From Sulfitobacter sp. EhC04 (GTDB taxonomy: Bacteria; Pseudomonadota; Alphaproteobacteria; Rhodobacterales; Rhodobacteraceae): a stretch of 64,000 bases of DNA. The stretch covers positions 124,001-188,000 of the forward strand of contig NZ_LXYI01000009.1 of NCBI RefSeq assembly GCF_001650875.1, in the 5' to 3' direction. The notes below the pieces were generated by a model. The model searched no databases. It had not been told where the DNA came from and saw only the letters and a program-made list of their open reading frames with translations. The position numbers were made by a program, and so were the translations under genes. Positions 41,640 to 49,617 of the stretch are shown in pieces; positions within the stretch are counted from its first letter, which is position 1; each line of letters begins with the position of its first letter.

Positions 41640-42070
41640 TCACACGATAGTTCAACAGCGGAGAGCTCAAAGAGCCCATCCATTACATCAAGACGTGTCA
41701 TCAACCTGGCGTCCGCGACTACATAGCCAAAGTCCGGCATCATATTCTTAAGCACTTCGTGAATTTGGTCAAATCTGTAGTACAATTTTGGATCAGCGAG
41801 CGAAGACGACACAGGCAGTGTTGAAATGTGACTAAACCTCAACGACTTGATGGTTCCCTTGGCAATCAGCTCGTGTAAAATGTATCTTAAACCAACTTCC
41901 GCGAGGTGTAACTCCTGAGTATCATAAAGAAAATCTTGGATTACCAACTGATGGTCCTGTATCGGAATGTCCGGAGTTGAAACCAACAGTCTCCTTGAAC
42001 CAGGCGCGGTTATTCGAATCCCCTTATCTCGATAGCTGAGTTGCAGCAATCCACCGGCGATCTGCTCCAT
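41636..42070 (-). CDS. Unknown first gene of the STING-like operon
   Basis: 144 residues, soluble, no recognised domain. It starts MEQIAGGLLQLSYRDKGIRITAPGSRRLLV and ends ARLMTRLDVMDGLFELSAVELSCE. It is too short and lacks the GS...DxD pattern for a CD-NTase. As first gene of a tightly coupled operon it could be a sensor or inhibitor of the membrane protein. The base composition is AT-rich relative to core genes. Confidence 0.65.
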   Translation of the reverse strand: MEQIAGGLLQLSYRDKGIRITAPGSRRLLVSTPDIPIQDHQLVIQDFLYDTQELHLAEVGLRYILHELIAKGTIKSLRFSHISTLPVSSSLADPKLYYRFDQIHEVLKNMMPDFGYVVADARLMTRLDVMDGLFELSAVELSCE

Positions 42071-42304
42071 TGTTGTTTTCCTGCCTTGCTATTGTAGTGG
42101 GCAACACGGAGAAATTCTTGTTCTCGCTTGCATAACTTGAGCCGTTGCGCACCAGTATGTCTAGTTGGAATCGGCTTAAACTTACCAACATGTATCCGGA
42201 ACTCCAAAAGATCTCAGTTTGGTAGCACCTAGGTATCGTGCATCCTTAAGCCAAACTGCGGCCCCACACTACTTTTGCGCCATCGCCGTAAGTGCAGAAC
42301 CCCC

Positions 42305-42395
42305 GCACAAAATCTGTGCCGCCCCGTCACAATGATTGTGACACTAGGGGCAAACTTAAGGTCGTAGAGCGATGAACCGTCACAAATACTGTGAC
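42305..42395. promoter_or_regulatory. Cluster of three palindromes upstream of the STING-like operon
   Basis: GCACA-N5-TGTGC (42305-42319), GTCACA-N5-TGTGAC (42326-42342) and GTCACA-N5-TGTGAC (42379-42395). A further GCACA-N4-TGTGC at 42502-42515 covers the start codon of the DUF4145 gene. They lie between the operon start (42070) and the DUF4145 gene. A shared regulator could bind here and at 39743; the 42071-42509 gap holds no gene. Confidence 0.65.
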
Positions 42396-42509
42396 GCAGA
42401 AGGCCGATCTGGTTACACTTGCGTCACAAGAAAGCGGACATTTATACATCTAGCCATCGGCAGTCGTCGTTCGGTTAAGTAGCACGAGAGTAAAAACGCT
42501 TGCACAAAT

Positions 42510-43265
42510 ATGTGCGGCTTGAAAGCTCAACGGTCGTATACGCCCAAAAGGCATCAGTGGAGCCATGATTTGCCACAAAAATTGCCAGACTTTGAAAACG
42601 GCCATTGTCCGCAGTGCGGCTCAAGACAGGCATTTGTCGTCGCTCAACACGTCGAAAGCATAGACCATCCGGACATCAGCGGCTCTACAATCTATAGCGT
42701 TCTCCGCTGTGGCGGCTGCACCCAATTTTACTTTAAGTCTAGAAGCTACAACTCAGAAGACATCGACTATCAATATGACGAAAATGGCCAAGCCGAGCCA
42801 TACTACGTAGAAAATGTCGAGTTCTGGCCACGCGCTAGTGACCGTCGGCCTCCAGATTGGCTATCAAAGCTGCAATGGAAAGACCGCAGGCTGTGGAAGC
42901 TTCTTAGTGATGTCTTTACTGCAATGAGCAACGATCTTGGAACTCTTGCAGCCATCGCAATGAGGACAACCTTTGACCGCGCGGCTGAATTGCTTGGCAT
43001 TAATCCAGGTCTTTCGTTTGAGCAAAAACTGGCAGAACTTAAATCGGTTGGGTTCATTGTCGAAACCGAACGAAACGTTCTGGCCGTACTTATTGATGCT
43101 GGTAGCGCTGCTGCGCATCGGGGTTGGGAGCCAACGGCCAAGCAACTAGAAGCCATGGTAACGCTTTTGGAGAGCTTCCTTCATCGCTCATTCTTAATGG
43201 AGGAGATCTCCGAAGACCTAAGAGCGAAAGTACCACAAAAACAAAAGGAACCCAAAAAGGTCTAA
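42510..43265 (+). CDS. DUF4145 domain protein with zinc ribbon
   Basis: 251 residues. CPQCGSRQAF...CGGC forms a zinc ribbon at about 34-75. Downstream, LAAIAMRTTFDRAAELLGINPGLSFEQKLAELKSVGFI and LIDAGSAAAHRGWEP are the DUF4145 signature (a HEPN-like helical domain often linked to restriction systems). The start at ATG 42510 lies within a palindrome and has only a weak RBS, so it may be mis-set by a few codons. Confidence 0.8.
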   Translation: MCGLKAQRSYTPKRHQWSHDLPQKLPDFENGHCPQCGSRQAFVVAQHVESIDHPDISGSTIYSVLRCGGCTQFYFKSRSYNSEDIDYQYDENGQAEPYYVENVEFWPRASDRRPPDWLSKLQWKDRRLWKLLSDVFTAMSNDLGTLAAIAMRTTFDRAAELLGINPGLSFEQKLAELKSVGFIVETERNVLAVLIDAGSAAAHRGWEPTAKQLEAMVTLLESFLHRSFLMEEISEDLRAKVPQKQKEPKKV

Positions 43266-43529
43266 TGAACAAACGCTCTGCGGGGTAACGGGAGGGGCAT
43301 CTCAATCTCTGGCACCTTTTTCCGGAAACCCATTCTATCCCTGCGTTTGCAATATTCGCTCCAAAAAAAGGGGAGGTATCCCTATCGTCACGCGAAACAC
43401 CTCGCCAACCCGGCCAGTCGCAACTCGCACACATCCTCAATTCAGAAAAAGTCTGACAAACTGACACTCGAAGTGCACCGATAAAGTTAAACTTCCCTAA
43501 TGATTTCGGAAAAATTCGGAGACTCAATC
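43266..43529. other. 264-bp gap
   Basis: No gene or clear motif seen between the DUF4145 gene and the next gene; some promoter for the plus-strand run may lie here. Confidence 0.4.
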
Positions 43530-44171
43530 ATGGGCGGATACGGCTCAGGACGACCCGGCTACAAACAGAAGGCCGAGGAATGTCGCTCACTCGACGTGAA
43601 CCGCCTTCACCGGGAAGGGTGTCTTGAACCCGGCAGAATGGGCAATTGGGTTTGGTCAAGAAATGGCGAAGAAATCGCGCGTATTGGCTACCGTGCCGAG
43701 GACGGGCGCTTTGTCCTAGACTACCGTGTCCGCCTTTATGGCGGCGACTGGGAAAGCATCGAACAATTGACCCGGCTCACCTACACGCCTTGCAACTACG
43801 GGAATAAAAGGCCCTATTTTATTTGCTCCGGCGTCGTGAACGGTCGCGCCTGTGGACGCCGCGTTGGCAAGCTGTTCTCGGGCGGGCGCTACTTCCTGTG
43901 CCGTCATTGCTACAACGTCGCCTACACCAGCCAGTCAGAAGCCCGCTACGACCGCATGTTGCGCCGCGCAAACAAACTGCGCATGGCGCTAGGCGGCGAA
44001 CCGGGAACCGCCCACTGGATTGCACCGAAACCCAAGGGCATGTGGCAACGGACGTATCAGCGCAAACGTTGGGAAATCCAGTGGTGCGAGGACCAAGCAA
44101 ACCAACTCTTTCTCAGCAAATTTCGCCACCTTCTCAGCGAAGATGAACTCAAGATGTATTTCGACACCTGA
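43530..44171 (+). CDS. Conserved unknown protein with zinc-binding cysteines
   Basis: 213 residues, start chosen at ATG 43530 (MGGYGSGRPGYKQKAEECRSLDVNRLHREGCL), a well-kept opening of this family; ATT/ATG at 43500 is possible. Cysteines in YFICSGVVNGRACGRRVGKLF and YFLCRHCYNVAYTSQ (about 100-150) look like a zinc-binding treble. Homologues occur next to accessory genes in many Alphaproteobacteria; function unknown. Confidence 0.75.
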   Translation: MGGYGSGRPGYKQKAEECRSLDVNRLHREGCLEPGRMGNWVWSRNGEEIARIGYRAEDGRFVLDYRVRLYGGDWESIEQLTRLTYTPCNYGNKRPYFICSGVVNGRACGRRVGKLFSGGRYFLCRHCYNVAYTSQSEARYDRMLRRANKLRMALGGEPGTAHWIAPKPKGMWQRTYQRKRWEIQWCEDQANQLFLSKFRHLLSEDELKMYFDT

Positions 44172-44256
44172 CAACTGCACACACCACTCACCCTACAGTT
44201 GACGCCAGCGCGAACCATGCGTCTATTGGGCGGGCGCGGAATTGTTAGGACCATCC

Positions 44257-47166
44257 ATGACGCCTCAAGACTTCATCAACAAGTGGCGCAATACTGAACT
44301 CAAAGAACGGTCCGCATCCCAGTCGCATTTCATTGACTTGTGCCGTTTGCTGGAACTGGACGATCCGACAACGGCAGACGGCAAAGGCGAATGGTTCACC
44401 TTCGAGAAAGGCGCGTCCAAGACCAGTGGCGGCGAAGGCTGGGCGGATGTCTGGCGCAAGGATTGCTTTGCGTGGGAATACAAGGGCAAGCGCGCCAATC
44501 TGGGCAAGGCGTTTGACCAGCTTTTGCAATACGCCATTGCGCTGGAGAACCCGCCCCTTCTGATCGTATCGGACATGGATGTGATACGCATCCACACCAA
44601 CTGGACCAACACGGTGCAGCAGGTCCACACCCTGACACTGGAAGACCTCAAGGACGCCGCCAACCGCGACAAGCTGCGCAACGCCTTTCTGCACCCCGAA
44701 ACCTTCAAACCGACCAAGACCCGGCAACTGGTCACGGAACAGGCGGCGCAGAACTTTGCCAATCTCGCCCAGCGCCTGCGGGAACGCGGTCACGACCCGC
44801 AACAGGTGGCGCATTTCGTCAACCGTCTGGTGTTCTGCATGTTTGCCGAGGACGTAGAGCTTCTGCCGAACAAAATGTTTGAACGGATGATAAAGGCGGC
44901 ACGTCCCAAACCCGAAACCTTTGCCATCCATGCCAAGGCCCTGTTCGGCGCGATGAAGGATGGCGGCATGGTGGGCTTTGAACAGGTGGACTGGTTCAAC
45001 GGTGGCCTGTTCGACAATGATGATGTGTTGCCGCTCGCATGGGAAGATCTGGACGACCTCATTCGCGCCGCACATCTTGACTGGTCCGACATTGACCCGT
45101 CCATCCTTGGCACCTTGTTCGAACGCGGGTTGGACCCGGCTAAGCGCAGCCAACTGGGCGCACACTACACCGACCGTGACAAGATTATGCAGATCGTGAA
45201 TCCGGTCATTGTGGACCCGCTCTTGACCGAATGGGCCGAGGTGAAATCCCAGATCGAAGACCTGATCGACAAAGCCCCCAAAGCGACCAAGGACAAGCTG
45301 CTCAGCACGGCACAGAAAGCCGCCGCGACCCGCGCACTGGACAAGGCCGAGGCCCTGCATCAGGCGTTTCTGGACCGCCTCAAGGCGTTCCGGGTGCTGG
45401 ACCCGGCCTGTGGGTCAGGAAACTTCCTCTACATCGCGCTTTTGGAACTCAAGAACATCGAACACCGGGTGAACCTTGAGGCCGAGGCGCTGGGCCTGCC
45501 CCGAGGGTTTCCGCAGATTGGCCCCGAGGTGGTGCTGGGAATTGAGTTGAGCGCCTATGCGGCGGAACTGGCCCGCGTGTCGGTTTGGATAGGGGAAATC
45601 CAGTGGATGCGCCGCAACGGGTTCGAGGCGGCGAAAAATCCGATCTTGCGGTCTCTCAAGACGATTGAAAACCGGGATGCAATTGTGAACTCGGATGGCA
45701 CAGAAGCGAATTGGCCAAGTGTTGATGTGATTGTTGGGAATCCACCTTTTTTGGGCGCAAAACTGATGAAGGGCTCGTTAGGTGTTGCGGCAACCGAAAC
45801 CATTAGAAACGCGTTTGTCGGACGACTTCCAGGATTCACAGATTTGGTCTGCTACTGGTTCGAAAAGGCGCGCGAAATGATTGCAAATGGTCACGCAAGT
45901 CGCGCAGGTTTGGTCGCTACCAACTCAATTTCGAAGAACTCGAACCTACCGGTTATGCGGCGCATTTCGAGCGATGCATTCATATTTGAAGCTTGGTCTG
46001 ATGAACCCTGGGTAGTTAACGGCGCTGCGGTAAGAGTCTCTATAATCAATTTTTGCCACAAAGACGCGGCACCGAGTGTAGCGCTGTTAAATGGGCAATC
46101 AGTTTCGGAGATCAATCCGAACCTTACTTCCGGAACCAACTTAACTTTGGCCAAACCGCTCGCACAGAACCGAAACCAAAGTATGCTTGGCATCCAGAAA
46201 AGTGGTCCGTTCGATGTGCAAGGCAAAGTGGCACGAGAATGGTTGATGCTGCCAAAGAACCCGAACGGGCAACCCAACTCAGAGGTCCTAAAACCATATT
46301 GGAATGGAGACGATTTTACCGCCAGACCAAGAGACATCTGGTTTTTAGATTTTCCTAGGCTCCTAAATGAAGCCGAGGCTGCTTGTTGGGAGAAGCCTTT
46401 CGAGCACCTTGCAGTCACGCCAGATGAGAAAGGGCGTCTACTACCCGAACTGCGGGCGCAACATGACCACGCAAGCGCGACTGAGAGATGGTGGGAACCT
46501 TGGAGACCGCGCCCTGAAATGCGCCGAAGAATTGAGGCGTTAGAGCGGTATATTGTTACGCCCGAAACCGCACAATATCGGCTGTTCTGTTGGCTGTCTC
46601 ATCCGATACTGCCGGACAAGAACTTGATCGTCATTCCGCGTGACGACGATACGACATTTGGCATCTTACAATCATTTGCTCATACAACGTGGGCGTTGGC
46701 CAGCGGTAGTTCCCTAGAAGACCGTCCACGCTATACGTCGTCCACGACTTTCGAAACCTTCCCCTTCCCCGAAGGTCTCACCCCCAACATCCCCGCCGCC
46801 GATTACGCCGATGACCCCCGCGCCATCAAAATCGCCGCCGCTGCCCAGCGCCTGAACGAATTGCGGGAAAACTGGCTTAATCCCGCCGATCTGGTGGACC
46901 ACGTACCAGAAGTCGTTCCCGGCTATCCCGACCGCAACCTTCCCAAGACCGAGGCCGCCGCCAAGGAACTTAAGAGGCGCACATTGACGAACCTCTACAA
47001 CACCCGCCCCGCATGGCTCGACCACGCCCACAAGACGTTGGACGAAGCTGTGGCCGAAGCATACGACTGGGGCGACTACAAGCGCGCGGGTGCGCTGACC
47101 GAAGATGAAATCCTGGCCCGCCTGTTCAAGCTAAACCAAGAGCGGGCAAGTGGAGATTCTGTATGA
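44257..47166 (+). CDS. MmeI-like Type IIL restriction-modification enzyme
   Basis: 969 residues, start ATG 44257 (MTPQDFINKWRNTELKERSASQSHF). One chain holds nuclease and methyltransferase. Nuclease motif Asp64 ... Glu74-x-Lys76 in GWADVWRKDCFAWEYKGK. Methyltransferase motif I DPACGSGNF from Asp382 and motif IV NPPF at Asn495-Phe498 (gamma class, adenine N6). The target-recognition part spans about 610-830. Such enzymes methylate one strand and cut ~20 bp away. The stop overlaps the next gene by 4 bp. The segment 45.6-46.7 kb (target-recognition region) is more AT-rich than either end, a sign of swapping of that domain. Confidence 0.92.
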   Translation: MTPQDFINKWRNTELKERSASQSHFIDLCRLLELDDPTTADGKGEWFTFEKGASKTSGGEGWADVWRKDCFAWEYKGKRANLGKAFDQLLQYAIALENPPLLIVSDMDVIRIHTNWTNTVQQVHTLTLEDLKDAANRDKLRNAFLHPETFKPTKTRQLVTEQAAQNFANLAQRLRERGHDPQQVAHFVNRLVFCMFAEDVELLPNKMFERMIKAARPKPETFAIHAKALFGAMKDGGMVGFEQVDWFNGGLFDNDDVLPLAWEDLDDLIRAAHLDWSDIDPSILGTLFERGLDPAKRSQLGAHYTDRDKIMQIVNPVIVDPLLTEWAEVKSQIEDLIDKAPKATKDKLLSTAQKAAATRALDKAEALHQAFLDRLKAFRVLDPACGSGNFLYIALLELKNIEHRVNLEAEALGLPRGFPQIGPEVVLGIELSAYAAELARVSVWIGEIQWMRRNGFEAAKNPILRSLKTIENRDAIVNSDGTEANWPSVDVIVGNPPFLGAKLMKGSLGVAATETIRNAFVGRLPGFTDLVCYWFEKAREMIANGHASRAGLVATNSISKNSNLPVMRRISSDAFIFEAWSDEPWVVNGAAVRVSIINFCHKDAAPSVALLNGQSVSEINPNLTSGTNLTLAKPLAQNRNQSMLGIQKSGPFDVQGKVAREWLMLPKNPNGQPNSEVLKPYWNGDDFTARPRDIWFLDFPRLLNEAEAACWEKPFEHLAVTPDEKGRLLPELRAQHDHASATERWWEPWRPRPEMRRRIEALERYIVTPETAQYRLFCWLSHPILPDKNLIVIPRDDDTTFGILQSFAHTTWALASGSSLEDRPRYTSSTTFETFPFPEGLTPNIPAADYADDPRAIKIAAAAQRLNELRENWLNPADLVDHVPEVVPGYPDRNLPKTEAAAKELKRRTLTNLYNTRPAWLDHAHKTLDEAVAEAYDWGDYKRAGALTEDEILARLFKLNQERASGDSV

Positions 47167-47678
47167 CCCAAGAGTTATTCATGCATTTTGACCCAGCAAC
47201 TTCTCAGAATACGCGCCGATTGATTCCCGGATACGATCAACTTGAACCTCGGAGGCTTGTCCGGATGTTCGAATTTTCGTTGGTTTGGCAGCTATTCGAA
47301 GGCCGTGTATTTCAGAGTGAAGACGTTGCAGTGAGAATACAGGAATACTGGTACCGAGGGCTTCACGCAGAGATCGCAGAGCAAACAGCAGCAGATTTCC
47401 ATTTTTTCAAACACCGCTACCAAGACGCTGATGATGCAACCCACAGATTTGACATTTTGTTGGGTGATAGGGGTGAAAACCTTCGGTTATGCATTCAGTC
47501 CGGGCTGGCCGATGACGCGAACGACCATCAAAAAACTCGAGCTTGCGCAGCAGTTTGCTACCGTCTTCGGAACAATTTGTTTCATGGCAGAAAGGCTGAT
47601 TACGGCTTCGAGGAACAAGATGGGAATTTCGAACGCGCGACTCACTTCATGAACACATGCCTTCATGTACTTGTCTGA
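47163..47678 (+). CDS. HEPN-motif protein coupled to the Type IIL enzyme
   Basis: 171 residues, ATG 47163 overlaps the upstream stop (ATGA). Near the end, CYRLRNNLFHGRKADYG contains Arg136-x4-His141 with Asn after the Arg, the Rx4-6H motif of HEPN RNases and related ApeA-like domains, followed by a helix (FERATHFMNTCLHVLV) typical of the fold. HEPN proteins include anti-phage RNases and toxins, but inactive scaffolding members exist. Coupling to an R-M gene suggests an accessory defence role. Confidence 0.65.
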   Translation: MTQELFMHFDPATSQNTRRLIPGYDQLEPRRLVRMFEFSLVWQLFEGRVFQSEDVAVRIQEYWYRGLHAEIAEQTAADFHFFKHRYQDADDATHRFDILLGDRGENLRLCIQSGLADDANDHQKTRACAAVCYRLRNNLFHGRKADYGFEEQDGNFERATHFMNTCLHVLV

Positions 47679-47724
47679 CTTTCGGATGAAAAACTTCGAG
47701 TACCTCAAAAAACGCAGGTGATGC

Positions 47725-48762
47725 ATGGCCAGAATAACTGTTTGGGGCGTCCATATGGGCGCACATGTCGGAGACCGCCCCATCGAAGGCGGCTATGTTG
47801 GTATCGGTTTGCCCGCTATTGGCGACCTGACTAAGATTGCGCCTGACCGCGAAGCGTTCAAAGCCGCATTGATCGTCGCCTACCCCGACAAGAAAGCGGG
47901 GGCCATTCCGGTCGATGCTGGCTCCATGTTCAAGTTCTTGCATGAAATCCAAGCGGGTGACATTGTGGTTTATCCGTCGAAAGCGGACCGCATGGTGAAT
48001 ATCGGGCGGTTCACTGGCGAAGCCGTTTATGTCGAAGGCGACCCTGACGAATACCCAACATGGCAAAAGGTCGAATGGCTCAAGCATGTTCCCCGCGACG
48101 AATTCAGCCAAGCCGCACTGAACGAAATCGGCTCTTTCCTGACCATGTTTCGCGTCCGCCGTTACGCGAACGAGTTCTTGGCAAAGATCAATCTGGTAGC
48201 CCCCGTTGGCATTACGACACCACCGGAGGCCCTTACAGACCAGCAAGACGAAATTGCCGATGACGACACCGCGACGGTCTCAGCCGCCATCCAAGCCGAG
48301 GCCAGCACCAGCGATTTCATTGTCAAGCGACTAATGACCGACCTTACTGGACATCAGTTCGAAGAATTCATCGCACACCTTCTGGAATGCATGGGTTACA
48401 CCGCCCGCGTCACCCCGAAGTCAGGCGACGGTGGCGTTGACGTCATTGCGCACATGGACCCGCTTGGGTTTCAGCCGCCCATCGTGAAAGTGCAATGCAA
48501 GCGGACGACAGGGCAGACCCCGCGACCCGATGTGGATCAGCTACTGGGAACTTTGGGTGACGGCGAATACGGTCTGTTCGTGAACCTTGGCTCATTCGCC
48601 AGAGGTGCCGTCGAACTTGAACGTAACCGCGCGAAGTTACGTCTCATTAATGGCGAACAGTTTGTCGAACTAGTTTTTGAGCACTATGCGAAGTTATCGC
48701 CGCGCTATCGGGCTTTAATTCCGCTAAAGCAGATTTTTGTCCCTGATCTGCAACAAGACTAA
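47725..48762 (+). CDS. Mrr-type restriction endonuclease
   Basis: 345 residues. N-terminal ~180 residues form an unknown domain (MARITVWGVHMGAHVGD...VVYPSKADRMVNIGRFTG), possibly for DNA-context sensing. C-terminal Mrr catalytic domain: LTGHQFEEFIAHLLECMGYTARVTPKSGDGGVDVIAH with Asp239, then VKVQCKR with Gln257-x-Lys259, the PD-(D/E)xK variant seen in Mrr enzymes that cut modified DNA. It follows the R-M/HEPN pair. The next gene starts on its stop (TAATG). Confidence 0.9.
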   Translation: MARITVWGVHMGAHVGDRPIEGGYVGIGLPAIGDLTKIAPDREAFKAALIVAYPDKKAGAIPVDAGSMFKFLHEIQAGDIVVYPSKADRMVNIGRFTGEAVYVEGDPDEYPTWQKVEWLKHVPRDEFSQAALNEIGSFLTMFRVRRYANEFLAKINLVAPVGITTPPEALTDQQDEIADDDTATVSAAIQAEASTSDFIVKRLMTDLTGHQFEEFIAHLLECMGYTARVTPKSGDGGVDVIAHMDPLGFQPPIVKVQCKRTTGQTPRPDVDQLLGTLGDGEYGLFVNLGSFARGAVELERNRAKLRLINGEQFVELVFEHYAKLSPRYRALIPLKQIFVPDLQQD

Positions 48763-49238
48763 TGGAAAACAATCAGTCCATCACGCCCAAGGTCCTGCGC
48801 GCCTACATCCGACCACTTCCCGAGAACATGCCGTGCACGAGGGACTTGGAACGCCAAATTCAGGTAGGTGTCGGCTTTGACCGCGCGTGGTATCGGTCCC
48901 AGAAAGAACATTGGTTGGGCTGGTTGGCCGAATATGATGGTCCTGGCGCGTATGGCCGGTCTCACGCCGAGCGAGACGCGCGGTTTGTCTATAATCACAT
49001 TCAATGCGCGCCGATGCTGTTTTGGCTATCCGAAGCCTTGGAGACGCCTAAAGAAATCCTGGATCAGACCTTCAAGGCTGTTGTCGCGGCACCAAATCGA
49101 GGGGCGCAGCAATGCTCGGCGCTACGTGGACACCTCCGATGGGACCAAATCGCGGATCGGCTCGCAGCACGACAATACTCATTACTGGACCGACTGCGTA
49201 TCAACGCGGCCCGCATAAAAATGCAAAATGGCGGTTAA
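48762..49238 (+). CDS. Unknown protein coupled to the Mrr-type nuclease
   Basis: 158 residues, ATG 48762 sharing a base with the upstream stop. Contains YDGPGAYGRSHAERDARFVYNHIQCAPMLFWLSEALE, which I have seen in conserved unknown proteins near restriction genes. The context suggests a nuclease partner or a protein of the same defence unit. Last gene before the island's right end. Confidence 0.65.
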   Translation: MENNQSITPKVLRAYIRPLPENMPCTRDLERQIQVGVGFDRAWYRSQKEHWLGWLAEYDGPGAYGRSHAERDARFVYNHIQCAPMLFWLSEALETPKEILDQTFKAVVAAPNRGAQQCSALRGHLRWDQIADRLAARQYSLLDRLRINAARIKMQNGG

Positions 49239-49304
49239 AATGGGGGGCGCTACCGATAGATTATCGCACATCCGATTGAAAAATAATCATAATATTCAGC
49301 TCAC

Positions 49305-49318
49305 TGGCGGAGGCTCAG
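49305..49318. other. Right attachment site of the island (3' end of tRNA-Ser)
   Basis: The same 14 bp as 36290-36303; here they are the true tRNA 3' end, so the tRNA is intact after integration. Confidence 0.85.
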
Positions 49319-49394
49319 GGATTCGAACCCTGGGGACGCTCTCACGCCCGCCGGTTTTCAAGACCGGTGCATTCGACCACTCTGCCAAACCTCC
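49305..49394 (-). tRNA. tRNA-Ser (anticodon UGA)
   Basis: 90 nt including the encoded CCA. Minus strand begins GGAGGTTTGGCAGAGTGG and ends TGAGCCTCCGCCA. The anticodon stem-loop reads CCGGTCTTGAAAACCGG with TGA at the anticodon position; a long variable arm (GGGCGTGAGAGCGTCC) marks a class II tRNA. The T arm is GGGTTCGAATCCC. Confidence 0.97.
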
Positions 49395-49617
49395 GCAACG
49401 CCCCTCTCCTAGTGGGCCGCAATCGATTCGGCAAATGCTCTGATGCGCTGGATTTGCGGGCCAAAGCACGGGGAAATTTGCCGATCGGCGCAGCCCAGCC
49501 TTTTCAGGCTGTCCCTTGCAGGTTAGAGTGCCGCAAAACCCTCGTCCAAGGGGGTGTTGAGCGTTGCCGCAAGATGCGGCGTGAAATGGCCCATCAGGCC
49601 AGCAGGCAAGGACGAAA

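Larger units (their letters stand above)
36290..49318. mobile_element. Genomic island integrated at tRNA-Ser(UGA)
   Basis: TGGCGGAGGCTCAG (14 bp) occurs at 36290-36303 and again at 49305-49318, where it is the 3' end of the tRNA-Ser gene. A tyrosine integrase gene lies 120 bp inside the left copy and transcribes inward. The interior has lower GC, an AlpA-like regulator, and defence-type cargo; the genes on both outer sides are ordinary chromosomal genes. Length about 13.0 kb. Confidence 0.88.

Noticed and set aside
40141..42070. Calling the operon a full CBASS system
   Set aside because: No gene with CD-NTase motifs (GS...DxD) is present; the 144-residue protein is too short to be one.
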